A DNA stretch of 64,000 nucleotides from Streptomyces laurentii (GCA_002355495.1 AP017424.1:5955501-6019500); one strand, 5' to 3'; shown: positions 19,372 through 28,324, numbered from the stretch's first letter. Numbers and translations: made by a program. Notes: generated by a model not told the origin, from the letters alone.

Positions 19372-20765
19372 CCGACGCCGCCGCGCCTTTGGCGACCATG
19401 ACGTTCCACCCGCAGCCCCGGCCGGGTCTCGCCAAGCCCTGGGCCTTCCCGGCCCCGGAGCGCGGCACGCTCGACAACGGCATGACGGTGCTGCGCTGCC
19501 ACCGCCCCGGCCAGCAGGTGGTGGCCGTCGAGATCTCCCTCGACGCCCCGCTGGACGCCGAGCCCGCCGGCCTGGACGGCGTGGCCACGATCATGGCCCG
19601 GGCGCTGTCCGAGGGCACCGCCCAGCACTCCGCCGAGGAGTTCGCCGCCGAGCTGGAGCGCTGCGGCGCCACCCTCGACGCGCACGCCGACCACCCCGGC
19701 GTCCGGGTCTCCCTGGAGGTCCCGGTCTCCCGGCTGCCCAAGGCGCTCGGCCTGCTCTCCGAGGCCCTGATCGCGCCCGCGTTTGCCGAGTCCGAGATCG
19801 AGCGCCTGGTGGGCAACCGCCTCGACGAGATCCCGCACGAGACGGCCAACCCGGGCCGCCGGGCCGCCAAGCAGCTCTCCAAGGAGCTGTTCCCGGCCGG
19901 TTCGCGGCTGTCCCGGCCGCGCCAGGGCACCGAGGAGACGGTGGCGGCGATCGACGCCGCGGCCGTGCGTGCCTTCTACGACGCGCACCTGCGGCCCGCC
20001 GCGGCCACCGCGGTGGTCGTCGGCGACCTGACGGGCGTCGACCTGGACAAGATGCTCGCCGAGACCCTGGGGGCCTGGAGCGGCGCGCCCGCCGCGCCGC
20101 GCCCCATGGCGCCCATCACGGCCGACGACACCGGCCGCGTCGTCATCGTGGACCGTCCCGGCGCCGTCCAGACGCAGCTGCTCATCGGCCGCGTCGGCGC
20201 CGACCGCCACGACCGGGTGTGGCCGGCCCAGGTGCTCGGCGCGTACTGCCTCGGCGGCACGCTCACCTCCCGGCTCGACCGCGTCCTGCGCGAGGAGAAG
20301 GGCTACACGTACGGCGTGCGGGCCTTCGGCCAGGTGGTGCGTTCCGACGCCGAGGGGAACGGCGCGTCGATGCTCGCCATCAGCGGCTCGGTCGACACGC
20401 CGAACACCGGTCCGGCGCTCGACGACCTGTGGAAGGTGCTGCGCACCCTGGCCGCCGAGGGTCTGACGGACGCCGAGCGCGACGTGGCCGTGCAGAACCT
20501 GGTGGGGGTGGCCCCGCTCAAGTACGAGACGGCGGCCTCCGTCGCGGGCACGCTCGCCGACCAGGTCGAGCAGCACCTCCCGGACGACTTCCAGGCGCAG
20601 TTGTACGCGCGGCTGGCCGAGACGGGCACCGTCGAGGCGACCGCGGCCGTGGTCAACGCCTTCCCGGTGGACCGGCTGGTCACCGTGCTCGTCGGTGACG
20701 CGGCGCAGATCGAGGAGCCGGTGCGGGCCCTCGGCATCGGCGAGGTGACCGTCGTCACCGGCTGA
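19368..20765 (+). CDS. M16 peptidase family, non-catalytic partner subunit
   Basis: A 465-residue M16-fold protein that lacks the HxxEH zinc motif: the matching place reads GLDGVATIMARALSEGTAQH. It keeps the substrate-handling Arg/Tyr motif in the C-terminal half (LREEKGYTYGVRAFG, about residues 308-320), which in two-chain M16B peptidases comes from the inactive subunit. Together with the upstream HLFEH-bearing protein it would form an active heterodimer like the bacterial alpha/beta pairs related to mitochondrial processing peptidase. GTG 19368 overlaps the previous TGA. A perfect hairpin ends the operon at 20850. Confidence 0.88.
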   Translation: MTDAAAPLATMTFHPQPRPGLAKPWAFPAPERGTLDNGMTVLRCHRPGQQVVAVEISLDAPLDAEPAGLDGVATIMARALSEGTAQHSAEEFAAELERCGATLDAHADHPGVRVSLEVPVSRLPKALGLLSEALIAPAFAESEIERLVGNRLDEIPHETANPGRRAAKQLSKELFPAGSRLSRPRQGTEETVAAIDAAAVRAFYDAHLRPAAATAVVVGDLTGVDLDKMLAETLGAWSGAPAAPRPMAPITADDTGRVVIVDRPGAVQTQLLIGRVGADRHDRVWPAQVLGAYCLGGTLTSRLDRVLREEKGYTYGVRAFGQVVRSDAEGNGASMLAISGSVDTPNTGPALDDLWKVLRTLAAEGLTDAERDVAVQNLVGVAPLKYETAASVAGTLADQVEQHLPDDFQAQLYARLAETGTVEATAAVVNAFPVDRLVTVLVGDAAQIEEPVRALGIGEVTVVTG

Positions 20766-20818
20766 TCCGGCGACACCATCGGCGATGCCACCGGCGCGGC
20801 GCGTCCGGCCGGCTGACG

Positions 20819-20850
20819 AGGACCCTGACGACCCGGTTCGTCAGGGTCCT
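20819..20850 (+). terminator. M16 operon terminator
   Basis: AGGACCCTGACGA (20819-20831) and TCGTCAGGGTCCT (20838-20850) form a perfect 13-bp stem with a 6-base loop. Confidence 0.85.
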
Positions 20851-20921
20851 TCCGTATGTCCGAATTGACGGGCTGTGAGGCCGAATGCCCTGTGGCATGA
20901 ATAACAAAGAGCCGAGTCTGT

Positions 20922-20957
20922 TTGGTGATGGACAGATGATCGGCCTAGCGTCGATGC
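20922..20957 (+). promoter_or_regulatory. Promoter of riboswitch-controlled M23 gene
   Basis: TTGGTG (20922-20927) and TAGCGT (20946-20951) are spaced 18 bp, a fair HrdB-type promoter. Transcription would start near 20958, giving a leader of about 210 bases that contains the whole riboswitch. Confidence 0.45.
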
Positions 20958-20984
20958 GGCTGTCCGACCTGTACGACGCCGCGC

Positions 20985-21148
20985 CCGCGGCACCGGGCAG
21001 CCATCGCCGAGTCCCCGTCAGGCGCGAGCCTGGGGAGCCGGGGACCCACATGTCCCTGGGGTGAATCGGACGCCTTCGCCGCGCGGAGGGGCCCGTAGGA
21101 GACCTTCCTGCTCCGAACCCGTCAGCTAACCCGGTAGGCGAGAGGGAA
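20985..21148 (+). ncRNA. Cyclic di-AMP riboswitch (ydaO/yuaA type)
   Basis: The leader of the M23 peptidase gene carries the conserved blocks of the ydaO riboswitch in order: CGCCGAGTCC (from 21005), GAGCCGGGGACCCA (21036-21049), TGGGGTGAATC (21057-21067), and the long 3' block CCGTCAGCTAACCCGGTAGG (21119-21138) with the GAGAGGGAAGGA tail. This RNA class binds cyclic di-AMP. In streptomycetes it lies before wall-hydrolase genes such as rpfA and lowers their expression when c-di-AMP is high. Edges are approximate. The ribosome site GGAAAGGA (21149 onward) comes just after the aptamer. Confidence 0.92.
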
Positions 21149-21167
21149 GGAAAGGACCAGCCTTTTC

Positions 21168-21941
21168 ATGGCGTTCACCCGTGCCACCGGGAAGCATCGT
21201 GCTCCGAGCCGGATGGCGCGCCGCGGCGCGGGCATCGCCGGCGCGGCGACCCTCGCCGGTGCCGGCGTCATCGGCTCTCTGGCCTCCCCGGCGCTCGCCG
21301 CCGAGGCCGTCGAGGACGGCTCCCTGGAGGACACCGGTCTCACCCGGGTGGTCACGGACGAGTCCCTCGCCCGGCACGTCGACGCCCAGGCCTCCGCCCA
21401 GGAGAAGCAGGCCTACGAGGCCGCCGCCCGCGCCAAGGCCGCCGAGGAGGCGAAGCGCAAGGCCGAGCTGCGCGCCAAGGAGATCCGCGAGGCCAAGGAG
21501 CGCGCCGCCCGCGAGGCCGAGCGCAAGCGCCTCAACTCCTTCCAGCTCCCGGTCGCCGGCTCGTACGTCTCCACCGGCTACCAGACCGGCGGCGCGCTGT
21601 GGTCCTCCGGCCACCACTCCGGCATCGACTTCCACGCCGCGTACGGCACCAAGGTCGTCTCCGTCAGCTCGGGCACCGTCGTCGAGGCGGGCTGGGGCGG
21701 CGCGTACGGCAACAACATCGTCATCCGGATGAACGACGGTACGTACACCCAGTACGGCCATCTCTCCGCCCTGCGCGTGTACGTCGGCCAGAAGGTCACC
21801 CCGGGCGAGCTGATCGGCATCTCCGGCTCCTCCGGCAACTCCACCGGCCCGCACCTCCACTTCGAGGCGCGCAGCAGCGCCGAGTACGGCTCGGACATCA
21901 ACCCGGTCTCGTACCTGCGGTCCCGCGGCGTCGCCCTCTGA
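21168..21941 (+). CDS. Secreted M23 (LytM-type) cell-wall endopeptidase
   Basis: A 257-residue secreted peptidoglycan hydrolase. The signal sequence ends near SPALA (40-44). Residues about 75-122 form a charged Ala/Glu/Lys/Arg helix, probably a coiled coil that regulates or positions the enzyme. The M23 domain follows: HHSGID supplies His150 and Asp154, HLHF supplies His231, and GNNIVI and YGHLS fit the fold. Such enzymes cut peptide cross-links and work in spore germination, growth or vegetative resuscitation. The gene is preceded by a c-di-AMP riboswitch, so its level is tied to c-di-AMP, a signal for wall and turgor state. It is followed by a perfect hairpin and stands alone. Confidence 0.93.
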   Translation: MAFTRATGKHRAPSRMARRGAGIAGAATLAGAGVIGSLASPALAAEAVEDGSLEDTGLTRVVTDESLARHVDAQASAQEKQAYEAAARAKAAEEAKRKAELRAKEIREAKERAAREAERKRLNSFQLPVAGSYVSTGYQTGGALWSSGHHSGIDFHAAYGTKVVSVSSGTVVEAGWGGAYGNNIVIRMNDGTYTQYGHLSALRVYVGQKVTPGELIGISGSSGNSTGPHLHFEARSSAEYGSDINPVSYLRSRGVAL

Positions 21942-21965
21942 CGGCGGCACCCCCGGACCACGCGT

Positions 21966-21997
21966 CGAAGCCCCGGCTCGTCCGAGCCGGGGCTTCG
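21966..21997 (+). terminator. M23 gene terminator
   Basis: CGAAGCCCCGGCTCG (21966-21980) and CGAGCCGGGGCTTCG (21983-21997) form a perfect 15-bp stem. Confidence 0.85.
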
Positions 21998-22058
21998 GTG
22001 TGTCCAGGGCTCGCCGGCGCCGTCAGGGCTGCCGGGGGCTCCGGGCGCGGACACGCGA

Positions 22059-22096
22059 AGAGCCGCGTCCTCCGGATGTCCGGGGGGCGCGGCTCT
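22059..22096 (-). terminator. ptsH terminator
   Basis: AGAGCCGCG (22059-22067) and CGCGGCTCT (22088-22096) pair fully, with further pairing of TCCGG and CCGG inside. It lies about 30 bases beyond the ptsH stop on the minus strand. Confidence 0.7.
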
Positions 22097-22126
22097 CGTC
22101 GCTGAACGTCGTCGGGGAGGAGACGG

Positions 22127-22408
22127 TCAGACGGTCTCGGGCAGCTCTTCCAGGCCTTCGGCGACCAGCTTCGCCAGACGGTCGAGCGCGGCCTCGGCGC
22201 CGTCGGCGTCCGAGGCGAGCACGATCACCTCGCCGCCCTGGGCGCCCAGGCCGAGCACCGCGAGCATGGACGCGGCGTTGACCGGGTTGCCGTCGGCCTT
22301 CGCGATCGTCACGGGGACGCCGGAGGCCGTGGCGGCACGGACGAAGATGGAGGCGGGGCGGGCGTGCAGGCCCTCGGCCCAGCCGACGTTGACGCGGCGC
22401 TCAGCCAT
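22127..22408 (-). CDS. ptsH: Phosphocarrier protein HPr
   Basis: HPr passes phosphate from enzyme I to the sugar-specific PTS permeases, including the N-acetylglucosamine system in Streptomyces. The 93-residue protein has the active-site His15 in EGLHARPAS and the conserved second motif NAASMLAVLGLGAQGG with Ser47. HPr kinase is not usual in actinobacteria, so regulation through that Ser is doubtful. ATG 22408 has GAAGGG upstream. A DasR-type operator lies about 25-40 bases before the start, in line with the known control of Streptomyces PTS genes by GlcNAc through DasR. The gene stands alone. Confidence 0.96.
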   Translation of the reverse strand: MAERRVNVGWAEGLHARPASIFVRAATASGVPVTIAKADGNPVNAASMLAVLGLGAQGGEVIVLASDADGAEAALDRLAKLVAEGLEELPETV

Positions 22409-22432
22409 GGTGGTTGCCCTTCAACTCTCAGC

Positions 22433-22448
22433 GGTTGTCTAGACCAGT
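22433..22448 (-). promoter_or_regulatory. DasR-responsive element (dre) upstream of ptsH
   Basis: Read on the minus strand the site is ACTGGTCTAGACAACC, 13 of 16 matches to the DasR consensus ACTGGTCTAGACCAGT, with a perfect GTCTAGAC core. DasR is the GntR-type repressor released by glucosamine-6-phosphate, and ptsH is a known target in S. coelicolor. The site is 25 bases upstream of the start codon, where binding would block transcription. Confidence 0.85.
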
Positions 22449-22569
22449 CTCTCACGGGTGGCGAGATGCTCGGGCCGACCGGCCCCCACACGGGCCCGCC
22501 GTCTGGCCCTCCCTACCTTGCACGGCGCACAACCGCCTCGCGACCGGTGTCACGGCCCCGCGCCGGCCG

Positions 22570-22581
22570 TAGGCTTTCCCC
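22570..22581 (+). promoter_or_regulatory. -10 of a probable leaderless promoter
   Basis: TAGGCT (22570-22575) ends seven bases before ATG 22582, the spacing expected if transcription starts at the A of the start codon. No ribosome site precedes this ATG. No clear -35 is seen. Confidence 0.45.
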
Positions 22582-25531
22582 ATGCAGAGCGCGTCGGAAC
22601 AGCCCGAACAACCGGAGCACGCCTACCCCGATCACTGGGAGGCGGACGTGGTCCTGCGGGACGGCGGCACCGCGCGCATCCGCCCCATCACCGCCGACGA
22701 CGCCGACCGGCTGGTGGGCTTCTACGAGCACGTCTCCGACGAGTCGAAGTACTACCGCTTCTTCGCGCCCTACCCCCGGCTGTCCGCGAAGGACGTCCAC
22801 CGCTTCACCCACCACGACTTCGTGGACCGCGTCGGACTCGCCGCGACCATCGGCGACGACTTCATCGCGACCGTCCGCTACGACCGCATCGCCCCCGACG
22901 GACGGCCCGCCTCCGCGCCCGCCGACGAGGCCGAGGTCGCCTTCCTCGTCCAGGACGCCCACCAGGGACGCGGCGTCGCCTCGGCGCTCCTCGAACACAT
23001 CGCGGCCGTCGCCCGCGAGCGCGGGATCCGCCGGTTCGCCGCCGAGGTGCTGCCCGCCAACACCAAGATGATCAAGGTCTTCACGGACGCCGGCTACACC
23101 CAGAAGCGCAGCTTCGAGGACGGTTCCGTCCGCCTCCACCTCGACCTGGAGCCCACCGACCGGTCCATGGCCGTGCAGCGGGCCCGCGAACAGCGCGCCG
23201 AGGCCCGCTCCGTCCAGCGGCTGCTCGCCCCCGGCTCGGTCGCGGTGATCGGCGTCGGCCGCGCCCCCGGCGGCGTCGGCCGGACCGTGCTGCGCAACCT
23301 CCTCACGGCCGGCTACCGGGGCACCGTCCACGCCGTGAACAAGAACCTGGGGGAGGGGCCGCACACCCTGGAGGGCGTCCCCGCCCACCGCGGGCTCGCC
23401 GACATCGGCGAGCCGGTCGACCTCGCCATCGTCGCCGTCCCCGCCGACCAGGTCCCCGCGGCCGTCGCCGACTGCGGCGAGCACGGCGTCCGCGGCCTCG
23501 TCGTGCTGTCCGCCGGATACGCGGAGAGCGGTGCCGAGGGCCGCGAGCGGCAGCGCGCCCTGGTCCGCCAGGCCCGCTCGTACGGCATGCGGATCATCGG
23601 CCCCAACGCCTTCGGGATCATCAACACGGCCGAAGCCGTCCGGCTGAACGCCTCCCTCGCCCCGCAGATGCCCGCCGCCGGCCGCATCGGCCTCTTCGCC
23701 CAGTCCGGGGCCATCGGCATCGCCCTGCTCGCCGGGCTGCACCGGCACGGCGCGGGCGTCTCCTCCTTCATCTCCGCCGGCAACCGCGCCGACGTCTCCG
23801 GCAACGACCTGCTCCAGCACTGGTACGACGACCCGGCCACCGACGTCGTCCTGCTCTACCTGGAGTCGATCGGCAACCCGCGCAAGTTCACCCGGCTCGC
23901 CCGCCGCACCGCCGCCGTCAAGCCCGTGGTCGTCGTGAAGGGCGCCCGGCACAGCGGCAGCGCCCCGCCCGGACACCGGGTGCCGGTCACCCGCGTCCCG
24001 TACGCCACCGTCTCCGCGCTGCTGCGACAGGCCGGAGTCATCCGCGTCGACACCATCACCGAACTCGTCGACACCGGTCTGCTCCTCGCCGACCAGCCGC
24101 TGCCCGCCGGCCCCCGGGTCGCCATCCTCGGCAACTCCGAGTCGCTGGGCCTGCTCGCCTACGACGCCTGCCTCACCGAGGGGCTGCGCCCGCAGCGGCC
24201 GCTCGACCTGACGACCGGCGCCACCCCCGACGACTTCCGCGCCGCGCTGGCGGCGGCCCTGGCCGACGACGGCTGCGACGCGGTCGTCGTCACCGCCATA
24301 CCGCGGGTGGGGGAGGACGGCGCCGGCGAGGGCGGCGGAGAAGGGGGCAGGGGTACGTCCCGGGGCGTCGACGTGCTGGCCGCGGCCCTGCGCGCCGCCG
24401 TCGCCGCCGCGCCCGGTCCCGCGAAGCCGGTCGTCGTCGTCCACGTGGAGATGGGCGCGCTCGCCGAGGCCCTGTCCGCGGTCACCCGGACCCGTCCCAC
24501 CGGTACGGCGTCCGTCGCGGTCGCCCCTCCGCAGGCTGTGGCTCCGGCTCCCACCCCGACCCCGGCGCTGGTTCCGGAACCGGCTGCCCCGCGTGCCGCC
24601 GCCGACTCGGCCGTTCCCGTTCCCGTACCCGCCGCCGAGCCGACCACGCCCGGCGCCATCCCCGCGTACCCCGCCGCCGAGCGCGCCGTCCGTGCCCTCG
24701 CCGAGTCCGTCCGCTACGCCGACTGGCGCCGCCGGTCCGCCACCGACCCCGGCCGGGTCCCCGAATTCGACCGGATCGACGAATCCGCCGCCGCCGGTCT
24801 CATCGCCCGCGTCCTGCGCACCCGCGACGCCCACGCGCGCGGGGTCACCCTCGACTGCGACGAGACCACCGACCTGCTCGGCCACTACGGAATCCGGGTG
24901 CTGCCGACGCTGCCCGCCCCGGCCCCGACGAGGCCGTCCGGGCCGCCGCCCGCCTCGGTTTCCCGGTCGCGCTCAAGACCACCGCGCCCCATCTGCGCCA
25001 CCGCCCCGACCTCGGCGGCGTCCGGCTCGACCTGGCCACCGAGGGGCAGCTGCGCACCGCGTACGCCGAACTCACCGAGGCCCTCGGCAAGCCCGAGGAG
25101 CTCCAGCCCGTCGTCCAGGCGATGGTGCCGCGCGGCGTCGACACCGTCGTCCGCGCCGCCATCGACCCCGCCGTCGGCGCCGTGCTCTCCTTCGGCCTGG
25201 CGGGTGCCCCCTCCGAACTGCTCGGCGACATGTCCCACCGGCTGGTCCCCGCCACCGACCGGGACGCCGCCGACCTCGTCCGTTCCATCCGCACCGCGCC
25301 CCTCCTCTTCGGCTGGCGCGGCTCGGCGCCCGTCGACACGGCCGCGCTCGAAGAGCTGCTGCTGCGGATCTCCCGGCTCGTCGACGACCATCCCGAGGTC
25401 GTCGCGATCTCCCTCGAACCGGTGGTCGTCGCGCCGCGCGGTCTGTCCGTGCTCGGCGCCAGCGTCCGCCTCGCCCCGCCCCGCCCTCACCCGTCACCGA
25501 CCTCGGCCCGCGCCGCCTCCCCTCCTACTGA
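22582..25531 (+). CDS. GNAT / acyl-CoA-synthetase-like fusion (Pat type), two frame breaks
   Basis: This large protein joins an N-terminal GNAT acetyltransferase (about residues 20-190; VQDAHQGRGVASALLEHIA is the acetyl-CoA loop) to an NDP-forming acyl-CoA-synthetase region: CoA-binding domain (GSVAVIGVGRAPGGVGRTV), succinyl-CoA-ligase-like domain (RIGLFAQSGAIGIALL) and a C-terminal ATP-grasp part. Such proteins are protein lysine acetyltransferases (Pat) that sense acyl-CoA or cAMP, or true synthetases. The active-site His of synthetases is not evident. The frame breaks at the C run 24917-24920, moving to the -1 frame (AARLGFPVALKTTAPHLR). It breaks again near 25475-25486, where the end LGPRRLPSY follows in the next frame. 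Repaired length is about 983 residues. Both breaks look like single missing C bases. Confidence 0.85.
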
Positions 25532-25717
25532 TCGGGGCCGCGGGTCCGGGGCCGCCGGTCCGGGGCTCCTGAGCCGCGGCCGCCGATCCGGCGCGCGACC
25601 CGTACCGAGCCCCGTTCGCCCCCATGCGCCCCATGGCGAGTCGGATGTCACAGCCTGGGCGCCGCCGAACGGCCCCGGCCGCCCGTTCGGCGGGCCAAGC
25701 GGTCCCTGCCCACGGAT

Positions 25718-25730
25718 TAAGATGGAGTCC
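25718..25730 (+). promoter_or_regulatory. -10-like hexamer before the DUF5998 gene
   Basis: TAAGAT (25718-25723) ends eight bases before ATG 25731. A GGAG follows but only three bases from the ATG, too close for normal initiation, so a leaderless transcript is possible. Confidence 0.4.
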
Positions 25731-26324
25731 ATGGCGAAGACCGGTACGACGACTCAGGGGCTGCGCACGGCGATCGAGCGCAGTGGCTATTACCCGGCCC
25801 TCGTGGCCGAGGCGGTGGAGTCCGCCGTCGGCGGCGAGGCCGTGACGTCGTACGTGGTCCATCAGGAGACCACGTTCGACGCGAACGAGGTCCGGCGGCA
25901 TGTCACCGTCCTCGTCCTCACGGCGAACCGCTTCATCGTCAGCCACACCGACGAGCAGACCGCAGACAGCGGCTCCCCGACGCCGTACGCCACGACGTCC
26001 ACCGAGTCCGTCAACCTCGACCGGATCTCCTCGGTCGTCGTCAGCCGCATGGTCGCCAACCCCGAGTCGTACACCCCGGGCACGCTGCCCCGCGAGGTCG
26101 TGCTCACCATCGGCTGGGGCGCGGTCTCCCGGATCGACCTGGAGCCGGCCGCCTGCGGCGACCCCAACTGCGACGCCGACCACGGCTACACCGGCAACTC
26201 CACCGCCGACGACCTCAGCCTCCGGGTGAGCGACGCCGGTGACGGTCCGGACACCGTGCGCCAGACGCTCGCCTTCGCCCAGGCCCTCTCCGAGGCCACC
26301 GCGTCGACCTCCGCCGCCCGCTGA
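25731..26324 (+). CDS. DUF5998 family protein
   Basis: A 197-residue cytoplasmic protein conserved in actinobacteria, function unknown. It begins MAKTGTTTQGLRTAIERSGYYPALVAEAVES. A beta-rich central part follows (VHQETTFDANEVRRHVTVLV, ANRFIVSHTDEQ), then a small Cys pair (ACGDPNCDADHG, about residue 140) that might bind metal. The ATG at 25731 lies eight bases after a TAAGAT -10-like hexamer (25718-25723), with only a poor ribosome site (GGAG, three bases away). Its stop overlaps the start of the following phosphodiesterase gene, so the two form an operon and are likely coupled. Confidence 0.82.
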   Translation: MAKTGTTTQGLRTAIERSGYYPALVAEAVESAVGGEAVTSYVVHQETTFDANEVRRHVTVLVLTANRFIVSHTDEQTADSGSPTPYATTSTESVNLDRISSVVVSRMVANPESYTPGTLPREVVLTIGWGAVSRIDLEPAACGDPNCDADHGYTGNSTADDLSLRVSDAGDGPDTVRQTLAFAQALSEATASTSAAR

Positions 26325-27532
26325 TGGTCCAGCCCACCGCCGTCGCCCAGGGCTGGCCGGACGACCCGATTCCGCTCGACCCCGCCACCGCGCCGCTGCC
26401 CGCCTACGGCGCCGGCTCCCTCGCCGACCTGCTGCCCACGCTCGTCGCGGGGCAGGGCGTGCCCGGCTTCGAGGCACGGATCAGCGAGCTCGCGCCCGCC
26501 GACCGGGTCTGCGTCTTCCTGGTCGACGGGCTCGGCTGGGAACAGGTCAGGGCCCACCCCGACGAGGCCCCCTTCCTCACCTCGCTGCTCGCCGGCTCGC
26601 GCGGCGGCACCGGTCTCCCGCTGACCGCCGGCTTCCCCGCCACCACCGCGACCTCGCTCGCCTCGGTCGGCACCGGCCTCCACCCCGGCGCCCACGGCCT
26701 GCCCGGTTACACGGTGCGCGACCCGGACACCGGCGGGCTGATGAACCAGCTCCGCTGGAAGCCCTGGACGGCGCCGCGGGTCTGGCAGCCGTACCCCACC
26801 GTCTTCCAGCTCGCCCACGAGGCCGGGATCCACACCGCCCAGGTCTCCTCGCCGATCTTCGCGGACACCCCGCTCACCAAGATCGCACTGAGCGGCGGCA
26901 GCTTCCACGGGCGCCTGTCCGGCGAGGAGCGCATGGACTTCGCCGCCGAGCAGCTCGCCGCCGGCGACCGCTCGCTGGTCTACACGTACTACAGCGAACT
27001 CGACGGCGCCGGACACCGCTTCGGCATCTCCTCGGACGCCTGGCGCGGCCAGCTGATGTTCGTCGACCGGCTCGCCCAGCGGCTCGCCGAGCAGCTGCCG
27101 CCCCGCGCGGCGCTGTACGTGACCGCCGACCACGGCATGGTCGACATCCCCTTCGACGAGGACCACCGGATCGACTTCGACGAGGACTGGGAGCTGCGCG
27201 CCGGGGTCGCCCTGCTCGGCGGCGAGGGCCGGGCCCGGCATGTCTACGCCGTCCCGGGCGCCGAGTCCGACGTCCTCACCTGCTGGCGCGAGGTCGTCGG
27301 CGACCGCTTCTGGGTGGCGAGCCGCGACGAGGCCATCGGGCTCGGCTGGTTCGGCGAGCACGTCGACGAGCGGGTGTACGGCCGGATCGGCGACGTCGTC
27401 GTCGCCGCGGCGGACGAGGACATCGCCATCACCGCCTCCCTCAACGAGCCGAACGAGTCCGCGATGACGGGCATGCACGGTTCGATGACGGCTGCGGAGC
27501 AGCTGGTTCCGCTCCTCGAAGTACGTTCCTGA
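26324..27532 (+). CDS. Nucleotide pyrophosphatase/phosphodiesterase family enzyme
   Basis: A 402-residue enzyme of the alkaline phosphatase superfamily (type I phosphodiesterase/nucleotide pyrophosphatase). The first metal site is VFLVDGLGW (about residue 68), the nucleophile Thr is in FPATTATSLASVGTG (about residue 105), later metal ligands are in YTYYSELDGAGHRFG (about residue 227) and YVTADHGMVD (about residue 267). No signal peptide is seen, so it is probably cytoplasmic. Relatives split phosphodiester or pyrophosphate bonds in nucleotides or lipids; the substrate here is open. It starts in the stop codon of the DUF5998 gene (TGATG). Confidence 0.88.
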   Translation: MVQPTAVAQGWPDDPIPLDPATAPLPAYGAGSLADLLPTLVAGQGVPGFEARISELAPADRVCVFLVDGLGWEQVRAHPDEAPFLTSLLAGSRGGTGLPLTAGFPATTATSLASVGTGLHPGAHGLPGYTVRDPDTGGLMNQLRWKPWTAPRVWQPYPTVFQLAHEAGIHTAQVSSPIFADTPLTKIALSGGSFHGRLSGEERMDFAAEQLAAGDRSLVYTYYSELDGAGHRFGISSDAWRGQLMFVDRLAQRLAEQLPPRAALYVTADHGMVDIPFDEDHRIDFDEDWELRAGVALLGGEGRARHVYAVPGAESDVLTCWREVVGDRFWVASRDEAIGLGWFGEHVDERVYGRIGDVVVAAADEDIAITASLNEPNESAMTGMHGSMTAAEQLVPLLEVRS

Positions 27533-27636
27533 GGGGCGGCCCGGCCCGTCCGCCCCGTGTGATCCTGAAAGGTCCCCGCCCACCCATGCCCGAGCCGGTG
27601 TTCGCCGAGCTCCGGCACCGTATGTCCTGCCCGCCC

Positions 27637-27650
27637 CGAAAGGTCGCTTT
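27637..27650 (+). promoter_or_regulatory. Small stem-loop before tdk
   Basis: GAAAG (27637-27641) and CTTTC (27646-27650) can pair across GTCG, six bases before the tdk ATG. The 5' arm contains the only ribosome-site-like purine run (GAAAGG). It could limit translation, but the stem is short. Confidence 0.25.
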
Positions 27651-27656
27651 CCTCTG

Positions 27657-28307
27657 ATGTCCGAATTGGTATTTTTCTCCGGCACCATGGATTGCGGGAA
27701 GAGTACTCTGGCGCTCCAGATCGGGCACAACCGGTCGGCTCGCGGGCTCCAAGGCGTGATCTTCACCCGGGACGACCGCGCGGGCGAGGGCAAGCTGTCC
27801 TCCCGGCTGGGCCTGGTGACGGAGGCGGTCGAGGCCACCGAGGGCATGGACCTGTACGCGTACCTGGTCGCCGAACTCTCCCAGGGCGGCCGGGCGGACT
27901 ACGTGATCGCCGACGAGGCGCAGTTCCTGGCACCGGAGCAGATCGACCAGCTGGCCCGGATCGTGGACGACCTCCACCTGGACGTCTTCGCGTTCGGAAT
28001 CACCACGGACTTCCGTACGAAACTCTTCCCCGGCTCCCAGCGCCTGATCGAACTGGCGGACCGGATCGAACATCTCCAGGTCGAGGCCATGTGCTGGTGC
28101 GGCGCCCGCGCCACGCACAACGCCCGTACGGTGGGCGGCGAGATGGTCGTGGAAGGCGCCCAGGTGGTGGTCGGCGACGTGAACCGGCCCGCGGAGGAGA
28201 TCGGTTACGAGGTCCTGTGCCGTCAGCACCACCGCCGCCGCATGACGAGCGCGACGGCCCAGGCGGGTGTGCTCTCCCCGGACGTCCTCCCCGTCAACCA
28301 CGCCTGA
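27657..28307 (+). CDS. tdk: Thymidine kinase
   Basis: A type II thymidine kinase of 216 residues that makes dTMP from thymidine and ATP in the salvage pathway. Walker A is FFSGTMDCGKST (about residues 6-17), the Walker B/lasso start is VIADEAQFL (about residue 83), and FGITTDFRTKLFPGS holds the conserved Phe/Arg region. The zinc-binding Cys set appears as CWCGARATHNAR and LCRQHH near the C-terminus. The length is normal. A U-rich intrinsic terminator follows directly, so tdk ends the unit. It lies about 125 bp after the phosphodiesterase gene. Confidence 0.95.
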   Translation: MSELVFFSGTMDCGKSTLALQIGHNRSARGLQGVIFTRDDRAGEGKLSSRLGLVTEAVEATEGMDLYAYLVAELSQGGRADYVIADEAQFLAPEQIDQLARIVDDLHLDVFAFGITTDFRTKLFPGSQRLIELADRIEHLQVEAMCWCGARATHNARTVGGEMVVEGAQVVVGDVNRPAEEIGYEVLCRQHHRRRMTSATAQAGVLSPDVLPVNHA

Positions 28308-28324
28308 CGGTCCCTCGCCTCCAT

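Noticed and set aside
22458..26324. 1,288-residue plus-strand open frame
   Set aside because: An artefact that joins an out-of-frame part of the GNAT gene, its frameshifted part and the DUF5998 gene.
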